A stretch of 64,000 nucleotides of DNA from Defluviitalea raffinosedens (GCF_016908775.1 NZ_JAFBEP010000001.1:62001-126000), one strand, 5' to 3'. Shown: positions 42,542-51,821, numbered from the stretch's first letter. Notes: generated by a model from the sequence alone, not told the origin. Program-made: numbers and translations.

Positions 42542-43510
42542 TTATTTATTGATGTGATTATTTATGAATTCCTCAATTTCTTTCAATTCAGGAATGGCAG
42601 GGATTGCTCCTCTTTTTGTTGTTATGAAGGCTCCCACTGCATTGGCGAATTTCAGCATTTTTTCAAATTCCATTCCTTCTATATCGCAGAAATCTTTTCC
42701 GCTGGCCAATATTTGATACAATAAGCCTCCTAAAAATCCATCTCCGGCTCCGGTTGTATCCACCGCTTTAACTTTATAGGAAGGTATATAGGCTTCATAA
42801 CCGGATTTTCTAAAATAACTTCCTCTCTCTCCTAATGTCACAACAATAAGAGGTATGCTATACTTTTTTTCCAAATATCCTGCAGCCTCTTCTATTGCAG
42901 TCATACCCGTTAAAAGCTGCAGCTCTTCTTCCGATACTTTTAAAACGTCAGCATACGCCAGTCCCTTTTCCATGTATTTCTTAGCTTCATCGGCCGTTTT
43001 CCAAAGCAAAGGTCTGTAATTGGGATCATATGATATAAGGACCTTTTTTTCTTTAGCATATTCTACTGCTTTTAACGTAGCATTTCTGGAAAGTTCATGT
43101 GTCATTGAAACAGAGCCAAAATGAAACACTCTTGCATTTTCAATAATGCTAAAATTTATCTCCTCTTCCCTAAGCAACATATCTGCTCCTGGATTACGGT
43201 AAAAACTAAACTTTCTATCTCCATTCTCATCTAAGTGCACGAAAGCCAATGTCGTATTCGCTTCATCGCTAAATATAAGATTTTTAGTTCCAACTCGAAT
43301 GTTTTCCAGTACACCCTTTAAAAAGTATCCGAATTGGTCTTTACCTACTTTTCCGATAAATTCAGTTTTCATATTGAGTTTAGCCAGAACACCCAATACA
43401 TTCGCCGGTGCACCTCCAGGATTTTGCTCGAATAAAAAACATTTGTCTGAAGATAATCCTGCAGGAGTAAAATCGATTAATAACTCTCCAAGTGCCACAA
43501 CGTCATACAT
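42542..43510 (-). CDS. PfkB-family sugar kinase, fructokinase-like
   Basis: The 322-residue ribokinase-family enzyme phosphorylates a sugar, most likely fructose to fructose 6-phosphate. Visible features are [16 protein letters not shown] at the start, the [14 protein letters not shown] substrate motif near residue 32, and the second signature [15 protein letters not shown] with catalytic Asp near 255. The [25 protein letters not shown] stretch is typical of bacterial fructokinases. GGAGTG selects ATG 43510. The gene begins the PTS/chemoreceptor operon. It could instead serve the ABC transporter encoded upstream, since a PTS delivers already phosphorylated sugar. Confidence 0.92.
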   Translation of the reverse strand: MYDVVALGELLIDFTPAGLSSDKCFLFEQNPGGAPANVLGVLAKLNMKTEFIGKVGKDQFGYFLKGVLENIRVGTKNLIFSDEANTTLAFVHLDENGDRKFSFYRNPGADMLLREEEINFSIIENARVFHFGSVSMTHELSRNATLKAVEYAKEKKVLISYDPNYRPLLWKTADEAKKYMEKGLAYADVLKVSEEELQLLTGMTAIEEAAGYLEKKYSIPLIVVTLGERGSYFRKSGYEAYIPSYKVKAVDTTGAGDGFLGGLLYQILASGKDFCDIEGMEFEKMLKFANAVGAFITTKRGAIPAIPELKEIEEFINNHINK

Positions 43511-43646
43511 TTTTTTCACTCCATCAAATGAAATTAATAAGAAGAAACAAAATTGATTGAATATTACCAAAAGTATAATTTTTATTAATTATACTATAAA
43601 ATATCAGCCTGTTCAATAACTTTATTAGTAAAATATACCTAATATT

Positions 43647-44660
43647 TTACTTTATTTCTTTTCTCTTTTTAACAGAATCAACGTATACAGCAGTTAATAT
43701 AACCGCTCCTTTTATAATAGATTGCCAAAAAGATGAAACATTTAAGATATTAAGCCCATTATTTAATACCCCTATAATCAGTGCTCCGATCATGGTTCCA
43801 CCAATGGTACCAATTCCACCGGACATGCTGGTTCCACCCAGTACAGAGGCTGCGATGGCATCCATCTCAAAGCCCTGACCTACTGTCGGCTGTCCTGAAT
43901 ACATTCTGGCACATAATACAATTCCTGCAAAAGCCGATGAGAATCCAAGAAGAGTGAATACGCCTATTTGGACTTTCTGAATATCTATCCCCGAGAATTT
44001 TGCAGCATCCACATTACCTCCTACAGCGTATACATGTCTGCCGAATTTTGTTTTATTTAATAAAATCGTTGTAAATACAAAAAAAGCAGCCATATAGATA
44101 ATGGGTAAAGGTATAGGGCCTAAATAGCCGTTACCTATGAAATTAAAACTTTCTTCAATGGTACGGACAGGCATTCCGTCTGTATACACATAAGCTGCCC
44201 CTCTGGCCATAAGCATTGTACATAATGTTACAATAAATGCCGGAAGTCCAGTCTTTGCAATAATGACTCCATTTAGTAATCCAATCAGTGTCCCTAAAGT
44301 TAACCCAATTAAAACAGCGATCGGCGTAGGTATTCCCGATAATGTAATCAATCCTGCTGATAATGTTCCTGATAATGCCAATACCGAACCGACAGATAAA
44401 TCAATTCCACAGATAATAATTGCAAATGTCATCCCAAAAGCTAATATGGCATTGGTTGAAATTTGTCTTAATACATTTAAAATATTACTGGCTGTTAAAA
44501 ATACTGGCGACAATATACTCAATGCAATACACATTGTAATAAACCCAATCAATATGCCTCCATATCTTTTAACATAGCCCATAATACCCTGTTGAAGTTT
44601 ATCGAGAATCTTATTATTTAAGTTATGATTCCCAATTGCTGCATCTGTTTTAGCCGACAT
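43647..44660 (-). CDS. sugar ABC transporter permease, RbsC family
   Basis: The 337-residue protein has about ten helices and belongs to the CUT2 permeases that import monosaccharides such as ribose, xylose or fructose. Characteristic stretches are ILRQISTNAILAFGMTFAIIICGIDLSVGS near residue 65, GVIIAKTGLPAFIVTLCTMLMARG near 130 and GFEMDAIAASVLGGTSMSGGIGTIGGT near 260. It overlaps the ATPase gene by 11 bases. A small AT stem-loop overlaps its stop codon. The exact sugar is unknown; the fructokinase-like gene downstream suggests a hexose such as fructose (FrcC-like). Confidence 0.93.
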   Translation of the reverse strand: MSAKTDAAIGNHNLNNKILDKLQQGIMGYVKRYGGILIGFITMCIALSILSPVFLTASNILNVLRQISTNAILAFGMTFAIIICGIDLSVGSVLALSGTLSAGLITLSGIPTPIAVLIGLTLGTLIGLLNGVIIAKTGLPAFIVTLCTMLMARGAAYVYTDGMPVRTIEESFNFIGNGYLGPIPLPIIYMAAFFVFTTILLNKTKFGRHVYAVGGNVDAAKFSGIDIQKVQIGVFTLLGFSSAFAGIVLCARMYSGQPTVGQGFEMDAIAASVLGGTSMSGGIGTIGGTMIGALIIGVLNNGLNILNVSSFWQSIIKGAVILTAVYVDSVKKRKEIK

Positions 44661-46155
44661 TTTTCATCCCTCCTGTAGCATAATGCATAATGCACTCTTG
44701 ATTTAACTGTTCCCTCCTTAATTCTCCTGTTATGTTTCCTTGGTACATAACCAAAACCCTGTCACTCATGTTAATGACTTCCGGTAATTCAGAAGAAATC
44801 ATAATAATTCCAACCCCTTGTTTTGCCAACATGCTCATAATCCCATAAATCTCTGCTTTCGCTCCTACGTCAACACCTCTTGTTGGTTCATCCAGAATCA
44901 ATACTTTAGGGTTGGTCGCCAGCCATTTAGCAATAACCACTTTTTGCTGATTGCCACCGCTTAAGTTTTTGGCAGCTTGATTCATAGAGGGAGTTTTTAT
45001 AGATAGTTTTGAAATAAAGTCTTGAGCAATTTCTTCTTCTAATGCTTTATTCACCCGTGGTCCTTTAATGAATTTGCTTAATACCGGAAGTGTAACATTA
45101 TATCCTATACTCCTAATTAATACTAAACCTTGTTTCTTTCTGTCCTCCGGTACCAGACCAATCCCATTGTTCATCGCATCTAACGGACAATTTATTTTAA
45201 CTTCCTTCCCTTCAATCATAATGGTACCTGAATCATATTTATCTATCCCAAAGATTGCTCTGGCTAATTCTGTTCTTCCCGCTCCTACAAGGCCGGAAAT
45301 GCCTAAAATCTCCCCTTTACGAAGGGAAAAACTGATATTATTTAAAACGCCTTTTCTATTAAGATTTCTGACCTCAAGAACAATCTCTCCTATTTCATGG
45401 TCTGATTTTACATATAAATCTTTTAATTCACGGCCTACCATCATGGTAATAAGCTCATCTCTTGAGGTTTCTTTCGTTATTTTGGTGCCGATATACTGCC
45501 CATCTCTCATGACAGTAATTCTATCAGTAATTCTAAAGAGTTCTTCCATTCTGTGAGAGATATAAATAATCGAAATGCCTTTTTTCTTTAACTCCTCAAT
45601 GGTTTTAAACAACATTTCTACTTCTTTTTTAGAAAGGGATGCTGTCGGTTCATCCATCACAAGAATATTTGCCCCCACAGAAAGTGCTTTTACAATTTCT
45701 ATCATTTGCTGCTTTGCTACACTTAAAGTGCCAACAATCTCTGTAGGCTCAATACTTAATCCTAGAGAATCCATTAAATTACGAGCTTTTTTATTCATCT
45801 CAGAGAAGTTTACAAATCCTAACCCTTTTTTAATCTCTTCTCTTCCTAAAAAGATATTTTCTGCTACAGTCATATTAGGCGCCAGACACAACTCCTGATG
45901 AATAATGCTGATTCCATTGGCGTGAGCACTGTGAACACCTGTTATTTCTACTTTTCTTCCCTTTATATAAATATCTCCTTCATCTGCCTGATAGATGCCG
46001 CCTAAAATTTTCATCAACGTGGACTTCCCAGCTCCATTTTCTCCAAGCAATGCATGAACTTCACCCTGTTTCAATTCTAATTTGGCATCTTTTAGTGCAT
46101 ATACTCCCGGAAATCGTTTATGAATATTTCTCATGCTTAAAATGACTTCGTCCAT
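44650..46155 (-). CDS. sugar ABC transporter ATP-binding protein, RbsA family
   Basis: The 501-residue protein has two tandem ATPase domains. The first has Walker A LLGENGAGKSTLMK near residue 36 and Walker B ILVMDEPTASLSKKE near 160. The second has the degenerate Walker A region ISGLVGAGRTELARA near 285, signature LSGGNQQKVVIAKWL near 400 and Walker B ILDEPTRGVDVGAK near 425. It energises the RbsC-type permease. The ATG at 46155 has AGGAGGGGTG upstream. It follows the binding protein gene across a strong stem-loop. Confidence 0.95.
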   Translation of the reverse strand: MDEVILSMRNIHKRFPGVYALKDAKLELKQGEVHALLGENGAGKSTLMKILGGIYQADEGDIYIKGRKVEITGVHSAHANGISIIHQELCLAPNMTVAENIFLGREEIKKGLGFVNFSEMNKKARNLMDSLGLSIEPTEIVGTLSVAKQQMIEIVKALSVGANILVMDEPTASLSKKEVEMLFKTIEELKKKGISIIYISHRMEELFRITDRITVMRDGQYIGTKITKETSRDELITMMVGRELKDLYVKSDHEIGEIVLEVRNLNRKGVLNNISFSLRKGEILGISGLVGAGRTELARAIFGIDKYDSGTIMIEGKEVKINCPLDAMNNGIGLVPEDRKKQGLVLIRSIGYNVTLPVLSKFIKGPRVNKALEEEIAQDFISKLSIKTPSMNQAAKNLSGGNQQKVVIAKWLATNPKVLILDEPTRGVDVGAKAEIYGIMSMLAKQGVGIIMISSELPEVINMSDRVLVMYQGNITGELRREQLNQECIMHYATGGMKNVG

Positions 46156-46172
46156 TTCACCCCTCCTCTTAG

Positions 46173-46213
46173 AAATGCTTGTGGACTTACCCACAGTAAA
46201 TCCACAAGCATTT
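46173..46213 (-). other. intercistronic stem-loop between rbsB-like and rbsA-like genes
   Basis: AAATGCTTGTGGA (46173-46185) pairs perfectly with 46201-46213 around a 15-base loop. Without a U tract, it probably protects the 3' end of the binding protein mRNA and sets its excess over the ATPase. Confidence 0.7.
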
Positions 46214-46227
46214 TTCATACATCCTGA

Positions 46228-47241
46228 TTAGAAACCGTTATTTCCATCTGTATCTACATTTTCCTTCGTTAATAGTTTTACAGGCACCTTAATTTCGTGG
46301 TCTACCGTTTCTCCATTGAGGTGTTTGTATGCTGCTTCTACTGCTATCCTTCCTATTTCTGAAGGATATTGTGCAGCTGTTGCAGTCAATTTTCCTTCTT
46401 TAACCATCTTCTTTCCATCTTCTGAGCCGTCTACTCCATAGATTGCTTTTACATCATCTAATTTTCCAGCCGCTTCTAAAGCTGCAATGGCTCCCAAGGC
46501 CGTTGGATCATTCAACGCCATAACCACTGTAATGTCCGGATTTGCCTGAATGATGTTTTCCATGACAGGCATTGCTTGTTCTAATTGTCCCTCCGAAGAT
46601 TGTTGTGCTACAATTTTAAGTCCCGGATATTGCTTAATCGTTTCAATAAAGCTGTCTGTTCTCTCTATAGCAGATTTTGCTGTTGGATGCTCCAGAATAA
46701 CCACATTACCTTCTGTAATCCCTAAGGTTTCTGTTAAGTGTTTAGCAGCCAATACTCCTGCTTCCCAGTTATTCGATGCTACTGTTGTGACTACCAAATC
46801 ATCATCAAATACGGGGGCATCCACTACGAATACAGGCACACCTGCCTTATTGGCTGCTTCTAATGCTGGCTTAATTCCTTTCCAGTCAACAGGGTTTAAG
46901 AAGATTCCATCAACACCTTGTGCAATCAAATCTTCTACTCCTGCTATTTGTTTGTTAAGATCTAACTGTGGGTCAAGGGTGATTAATTTATCTCCGTTGG
47001 CTTCAATAGCTTGTTTTAATCCTTCGTTTAAAGTTACAAAGAATGGATTGTTTAAGGTCATAAATGTTGCACCAAATCTTCTTTGCTTGTTTTCATCTTT
47101 TGACGCTTTGGATGCCTCAATTTCAGCAGATGTAGATTCAGGCTCACTGACTGTCGACTTTTGATTGCTTGTACCACACCCTGCAAACAAGGAAAATGCC
47201 ATGGTAAGCACCATTAGAATTGGGAAAACTCTCTTTTTCAT
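46228..47241 (-). CDS. sugar-binding lipoprotein, RbsB family
   Basis: The 337-residue protein is the extracellular receptor of the CUT2 transporter. Its signal peptide carries the lipobox SLFAGCGTS (Cys near residue 21), followed by a Ser/Glu/Lys-rich linker. The type I periplasmic binding fold is evident: GATFMTLNNPFFVTLNEGLKQ near 57, LIAQGVDGIFLNPVDWKGI near 103, ALNDPTALGAIAALEAAGK near 240. ATG at 47241 is chosen over TTG at 47244 by spacing to AGGAGGGG. Its promoter region holds two exact 12-base direct repeats that may bind the adjacent response regulator. Confidence 0.93.
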   Translation of the reverse strand: MKKRVFPILMVLTMAFSLFAGCGTSNQKSTVSEPESTSAEIEASKASKDENKQRRFGATFMTLNNPFFVTLNEGLKQAIEANGDKLITLDPQLDLNKQIAGVEDLIAQGVDGIFLNPVDWKGIKPALEAANKAGVPVFVVDAPVFDDDLVVTTVASNNWEAGVLAAKHLTETLGITEGNVVILEHPTAKSAIERTDSFIETIKQYPGLKIVAQQSSEGQLEQAMPVMENIIQANPDITVVMALNDPTALGAIAALEAAGKLDDVKAIYGVDGSEDGKKMVKEGKLTATAAQYPSEIGRIAVEAAYKHLNGETVDHEIKVPVKLLTKENVDTDGNNGF

Positions 47242-47284
47242 CAAAACCCCTCCTAAAAGTTAAAATTGAATTTTATATGTGCAA

Positions 47285-47368
47285 ATTATACAGCTAAATG
47301 CAAAATACATCATGTGTATTATGTCATTTAATTATAATTACATTTGTCATCATCTAAATTACATTTGT
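47285..47368 (-). promoter_or_regulatory. rbsB-type promoter with response-regulator-like direct repeats
   Basis: The minus-10 TATAAT is the complement of 47285-47290, with a poor minus-35. Upstream, ACAAATGTAATT occurs twice on the minus strand (47368-47357 and 47347-47336), exactly 21 bases apart, about 50-80 bases upstream of the minus-10. Two helical turns of spacing fit a dimeric activator, plausibly the NarL-type regulator encoded just upstream. Confidence 0.65.
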
Positions 47369-47429
47369 GTATTTTCACAATATCTGTTTGTCTGCTTTCT
47401 AAAATATGTACAAGTTTCTTACAGCATTT

Positions 47430-47480
47430 TTGATTTAATATAAAATAAAACCCTTAAATATATGAACTATATTTAAGGGT
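47430..47480 (-). terminator. terminator of the two-component system operon
   Basis: ACCCTTAAATATA (47450-47462) pairs perfectly with 47468-47480 around a five-base loop and is followed on the minus strand by TTTTATTTTATATT. It isolates the regulator genes from the sugar ABC operon. Confidence 0.88.
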
Positions 47481-47485
47481 CCTGT

Positions 47486-48163
47486 TCAATCACTATCTAT
47501 GTTATTTCCCATGGTAATTCCACTCTGCACTGCCAAAATAGCAATTTGAGTCCTGTCTCTTAAATTTAATTTACTTAATATATTGCTGATATAATTTCTC
47601 ACTGTTCCTTCGCTGAAATTAAGCTCTTTTGTAATCTCCTTATTTGAAAGCCCCATCCCAATAAGTTTCATAATTTTAAGTTCGTTTTTATTTAAAGACG
47701 AAAGTGCATCATTTTGGATTTTACTTGTATAATCCGCTTCAGCCATTTGAGAAAAAAACTTGCATACTTTAGTAGCCACTGAAGGATTAATTAATGAGCC
47801 GCCATTCATTACAATCCGAATGGATTCAACCAATTCATTTAATGATATCCCTTTTAAGAGATATCCACTGGCCCCATTTTTTAGTGCATCAAAAACATAT
47901 TCATCATCATCAAAAGTAGTCAATATAATGATTTTAATGTCTGGATTCATTTTCTTAATAACCTTGGTTGCCTCTACTCCATCCATCTCTGGCATCCTTA
48001 TATCCATTAATATGACATCCGGCTTCTTATCCTTTGCCAGCTCCACTGCTTCCTTGCCGGTTGCTGCCAGACCTACAATTTTCATATCTTCTTTATTGGA
48101 AATCACAAATTCCAGACTTTGACGAATCAATTCCTGATCTTCTGCTATCATCACTTTGATCAT
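47486..48163 (-). CDS. response regulator, NarL/LuxR-type
   Basis: The 225-residue regulator has a receiver domain with acidic pocket IAEDQ near residue 8, phosphoacceptor Asp in DVILMDIRMPEMDG near 54, Thr in ILTTFDDDEYV near 82 and Lys in GYLLKG near 104. The LuxR-type helix-turn-helix follows (LNKNELKIMKLIGMGLSNKEITKELNFSEGTVRNYISNILSKL, about 157-200). The partner histidine kinase is encoded 34 bases upstream. It probably activates the rbsB-type operon downstream. The start is ATG with GGGGGAAAGTG. Confidence 0.94.
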   Translation of the reverse strand: MIKVMIAEDQELIRQSLEFVISNKEDMKIVGLAATGKEAVELAKDKKPDVILMDIRMPEMDGVEATKVIKKMNPDIKIIILTTFDDDEYVFDALKNGASGYLLKGISLNELVESIRIVMNGGSLINPSVATKVCKFFSQMAEADYTSKIQNDALSSLNKNELKIMKLIGMGLSNKEITKELNFSEGTVRNYISNILSKLNLRDRTQIAILAVQSGITMGNNIDSD

Positions 48164-48197
48164 ACACTTTCCCCCATTATTCCAACTGAACTTCCAA

Positions 48198-49523
48198 CTA
48201 TACAGCTCTATTCCTGACAGGAATATCCACTATAACCTGAAAGCCCTTGCCTTCCTCACTTCTAAACCTTGCATTGCCTTGAAGCATAAGGACTCTTTCT
48301 GTAATGTGTTTTAGTCCAAATCCCTGATGGATATTACTGCAGCCAACTCCATCATCTATAACCTTTATTTCAACTTTATCTGTATCAAATCTAAGAGATA
48401 TGTTTATATTTTTGGCCTGGCCATGACGAACCGCATTGGTAATGCTTTCTTGCACCACTCTATATACGGCTTCTTCCTCATCACCACTGAGTCGGATTTC
48501 CTCTCCGCTGATTTGAGCTTCTACCTTGGTACTGGTACATTCATTAATATTGTCAGCCAATTTTTGTATTGCTGAAACTAAGGAATATCTTTCAAGAGCA
48601 TCGGGTCTAAGCTGCTTTACTGATTTTCTTACATCCAATAATCCCTGCCTCGCCAGATCTGCAATCTTTGTCAGTTGATGTTTGGTTCTTGCGCTATCAA
48701 TATCAATCAATTCCAAGCATGCATCCAATCCGGTAGAAATACTCGTTAAAGTATGTCCAATAATATCATGAATTTCTCTGGCAAGCCTGTTTCTCTCTTT
48801 TATCTTCGCCATCTCTTCGGACTTCTTTGCATAATCCTCCAATTGAATGTTAACAACTCTGAGTTCTTCAGTAGTTCTGACTAATTTATTATACAACTCT
48901 CTAATTTTTTCATTCTCGTCAATTTGTTTTTGCACAGTAAAAATCATGAATATAATGAAAAGCATTTGATTAGCAGAAAAGAGAATACTTTTTATGCCTT
49001 GCAAATACAATCTTTGGGCAGGATTAAAATATTGGATGTATTCATTAATAGAGACCATATTAAACTTTACAGATAAAATGTCATAATCGAAAATGCTGTA
49101 TAGAGCCAAGGTAAATGCAATAAAAAGAGATCTGCTTTTCTTACTGTCAATATAAACAATGATATTCGTAAGAGGTAAAAGCAAAAGACCTTTATGCCCC
49201 ATATTTAATAAATAAATGATAACAATACATATGAAAAGGTCAAATATACACCATAGAATTTGCATTGTGCTGCTTTCTTTAAGCAATCGTTCCCTAAGTT
49301 CAATACTCAGTAGAAATATAAGTAATAGTAGGATAGAATAGGCAGGGACTTTCCAAGGAATAACAGGAATATACTGAATGCTCTCCAAAAAATCTCTAGC
49401 ATGAAAATCCCATATAATCAGTTTGGTACTGCGGTAAATGATTCCTGCTAAAAAAATTACGGTTATAAAATTCACAAGAAATAACATAATCCTTATAATG
49501 CCTATATTCCTATGTGCTACCAT
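48198..49523 (-). CDS. sensor histidine kinase, DesK/NarX-type
   Basis: The 441-residue membrane kinase has about six hydrophobic segments in the first 215 residues and no large extracytoplasmic domain. A coiled coil follows, then the HisKA_3 box ARLAREIHDIIGHTLTSISTGL (phospho-His near 253), and a HATPase domain (AVYRVVQESITNAVRHGQAKNI near 350; KVIDDGVGCS near 390; GFGLKHITERV near 402). It phosphorylates the NarL-type regulator downstream. The stimulus is unknown; regulation of sugar uptake by extracellular sugar, directly or via RbsB, is a guess from position. Confidence 0.93.
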   Translation of the reverse strand: MVAHRNIGIIRIMLFLVNFITVIFLAGIIYRSTKLIIWDFHARDFLESIQYIPVIPWKVPAYSILLLLIFLLSIELRERLLKESSTMQILWCIFDLFICIVIIYLLNMGHKGLLLLPLTNIIVYIDSKKSRSLFIAFTLALYSIFDYDILSVKFNMVSINEYIQYFNPAQRLYLQGIKSILFSANQMLFIIFMIFTVQKQIDENEKIRELYNKLVRTTEELRVVNIQLEDYAKKSEEMAKIKERNRLAREIHDIIGHTLTSISTGLDACLELIDIDSARTKHQLTKIADLARQGLLDVRKSVKQLRPDALERYSLVSAIQKLADNINECTSTKVEAQISGEEIRLSGDEEEAVYRVVQESITNAVRHGQAKNINISLRFDTDKVEIKVIDDGVGCSNIHQGFGLKHITERVLMLQGNARFRSEEGKGFQVIVDIPVRNRAV

Positions 49524-49623
49524 ACTTTTCTCCTACTATTATGAAATATTGCTAAGACCATAATAATATTCCAATAGACACTTGTCAATAAATTATAACT
49601 CTACGAACTCTTATCAAGTTACA

Positions 49624-49694
49624 TTGACTTTTATTATCATTTGTAATATACTGTCGATGGACATTTTATTAACAATTACTGAAAATAATTATCA
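49624..49694 (+). promoter_or_regulatory. feoAB promoter with Fur box
   Basis: TTGACT (49624-49629) and TATACT (49647-49652) are 17 bases apart. TGAAAATAATTATCA at 49680-49694 matches 13 of 14 specified positions of the 7-1-7 Fur consensus. It lies just downstream of the probable transcription start, the same layout as in the exporter promoter at 14115-14171. Confidence 0.82.
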
Positions 49695-49715
49695 TTTTAA
49701 ACAAGGAGGATTTTC

Positions 49716-49937
49716 ATGCTTCTGTCAGATGCAAGCCCTGGCCAAATGATCGAAATTATATCTATCCCTGACCCTTCTATCAGAGCCCAGGCTATTCGTT
49801 TTGGTATTTATGAAGGTGCTCAGGTTAAATGTTCTTATGTGATTCATTCAGGTCCAGTTATTCTACAAAATCGTATGCAAGAAATTGCCATTGGTCATAG
49901 ATTAGCTGAAAAAATTCAAATCAAAGCTGTTTCATAG
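49716..49937 (+). CDS. feoA: ferrous iron transport protein A
   Basis: The 73-residue SH3-like cytosolic protein supports FeoB in ferrous iron uptake. Features are LLSDASPGQMIEIISIPD, then IRAQAIRFGIYEGAQVKCSYVIHSGPVILQNRMQEIAIGHRLAEKI, a normal FeoA pattern with the conserved Gly and the terminal IAIGxxLAxxI. AAGGAGG precedes the ATG. It is first in feoA-feoB and carries a Fur box in its leader, so iron shortage should induce it. Confidence 0.93.
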   Translation: MLLSDASPGQMIEIISIPDPSIRAQAIRFGIYEGAQVKCSYVIHSGPVILQNRMQEIAIGHRLAEKIQIKAVS

Positions 49938-49955
49938 CTTATGGGAGGTACCATA

Positions 49956-51821
49956 ATGAGTTCGTGTCATACTAATACCGAAGTTGATCTTAAAAATCAT
50001 AAGGATAAAACTAAGCTTGTTTTAGCTGGAAATCCTAATGTCGGTAAATCGGTATTTTTTAACGCTTTAACAGGGATGTATGTGGATGTATCCAATTTCC
50101 CCGGTACAACTGTAGATATCAGTCAAGGCGTGTATAAAAATTATGTTGTTCTGGATACCCCGGGAGTATATGGGGTTTCATCTTTTAATGATGAAGAAAG
50201 AGTTGCAAGAGATGTGATTCTTAATGGAGATATTATTTTAAACGTTGTGGATGCTGTCCATATGGACCGGGATTTGTTTCTTACCCAGCAGCTTATCGAT
50301 ATGGGCAAAAGAGTAATCGTTGCCCTGAATATGATGGATGATGTAGAGCGTAACGGACTGCAAATAGATGTTAAAAAGCTGTCAGAATTACTTGGCGTTC
50401 CTGTGATTCCAACAATCGCAGTCAGCAAACAGGGAATGGAAAAACTTAAAAGTAAGCTCGAAACAGCCTCTACAGGTAATACCATAAGCGGCATTAAAAA
50501 TCTTATGCAATCTGTGATACCAAAAGTATCCAATCCTGCTGAAGCTCTTCTTGTGTTGGAAGAAGATGAAAATGTCATAGAAAGAAACCATATAGATGAA
50601 AAATATCCTTTTAGAGAAAAAATCTATCTTCAAAGACGTAAAAGGGTTAATGAAATTGTGAATTCTGTGGTGACCGAAACTTCAAAAGGTGCTTCCTTTA
50701 AGACACGTTTAAGTCAATGGATGCTAAAGCCCCTTACAGGAATTCCTATATTGCTTTTGACCCTTTTTATTATGTATCAATTTCTTGGGGTATTAATTGC
50801 CCAAATAGTTGTAGGCTTTACAGAAGAAGTGGTTATGGGCACTTACTATAATAACTTCATTATGAATGTATTTAGTCCTTTGGTAAAGGGCTATGACTTT
50901 TTAGAAAAGTTTTTAATTGGTGAATTTGGTGTATTAACCATGGTTCCTGTTTATATCGTTGGGCTTTTGCTTCCTCTGGTTATCGGTTTTTATTTTCTTT
51001 TATCCATATTAGAAGACTCAGGATATCTTCCACGTATTGCAGCATTGATGGACAGGGTCCTGACCAAATTAGGATTAAATGGTCGGGCGATTATTCCTAT
51101 TATTCTGGGCTTTGGTTGTGTAACGATGGCAACAATTACAACCAGGATTCTAGGCTCAAAACGAGAACGCTTTATTGCTACAATGCTCCTTGGACTTGCT
51201 ATTCCCTGTTCTGCTCAATTGGGCGTTATTGCAGGTATGATCAGCGCCATAGGACCGGTGTATTTCCTGATTTATTTAGCAACCATTATGATTGTTTTCA
51301 TACTTGCCGGAACTCTTTTAAATCTCGTGGTGCCTGGGGAATCTACGGACCTTTTAATTGATATTCCACCCCTTAGAATGCCACGAATTAAAAATGTTTT
51401 ATCAAAAACTTATTCTAAATCTGTAGCATTTTTAAAAGAAGCTTCTCCCTTATTTGTCATTGGAGCGGTGCTCATAACCTTCATGGATTACTTTGGAATT
51501 CTTCTTGCTATTCAAAATGCTGTCGCACCTTTAACTGAAGGTTTCTTAAAACTTCCTAAAGAAGTTGCAAATGCTTTTATTATGGGGATTGTAAGACGGG
51601 ATTTTGGAGCTGCAGGTCTTTTTAAGCTGGCTGAGGAAGGCCTGCTTAGTACTGTACAGATTTTAATTTCTCTTGTGGTCATTACTTTGTTCGTACCATG
51701 TATCGCTGCTATCCTGGTTATATTTAAAGAACGCAGCTTAAAAGAAGCCCTGATCATTTGGTTTGGCAGTATGTTGATCGCATTTTTGGTAGGAGGACTA
51801 TTAGCATTTGTATTGGTATAA
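49956..51821 (+). CDS. feoB: ferrous iron transporter B
   Basis: The 621-residue inner-membrane protein imports Fe2+ and is gated by a GTPase domain. Motifs are G1 GNPNVGKSVFFNAL near residue 26, G2/G3 VSNFPGTTVD and VLDTPGVYG, and G4 LNMMDDVE. The membrane domain shows the two Gate repeats (RAIIPIILGFGCVTMATITTRIL near 375; VIGAVLITFMDYF near 500, with IVRRDFGAAGLFKL). The ATG at 49956 lies after GGGAGGT. It is 18 bases after feoA and followed by a Cys-rich small protein. The length is shorter than E. coli FeoB, as is usual in some Clostridia. Confidence 0.95.
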   Translation: MSSCHTNTEVDLKNHKDKTKLVLAGNPNVGKSVFFNALTGMYVDVSNFPGTTVDISQGVYKNYVVLDTPGVYGVSSFNDEERVARDVILNGDIILNVVDAVHMDRDLFLTQQLIDMGKRVIVALNMMDDVERNGLQIDVKKLSELLGVPVIPTIAVSKQGMEKLKSKLETASTGNTISGIKNLMQSVIPKVSNPAEALLVLEEDENVIERNHIDEKYPFREKIYLQRRKRVNEIVNSVVTETSKGASFKTRLSQWMLKPLTGIPILLLTLFIMYQFLGVLIAQIVVGFTEEVVMGTYYNNFIMNVFSPLVKGYDFLEKFLIGEFGVLTMVPVYIVGLLLPLVIGFYFLLSILEDSGYLPRIAALMDRVLTKLGLNGRAIIPIILGFGCVTMATITTRILGSKRERFIATMLLGLAIPCSAQLGVIAGMISAIGPVYFLIYLATIMIVFILAGTLLNLVVPGESTDLLIDIPPLRMPRIKNVLSKTYSKSVAFLKEASPLFVIGAVLITFMDYFGILLAIQNAVAPLTEGFLKLPKEVANAFIMGIVRRDFGAAGLFKLAEEGLLSTVQILISLVVITLFVPCIAAILVIFKERSLKEALIIWFGSMLIAFLVGGLLAFVLV

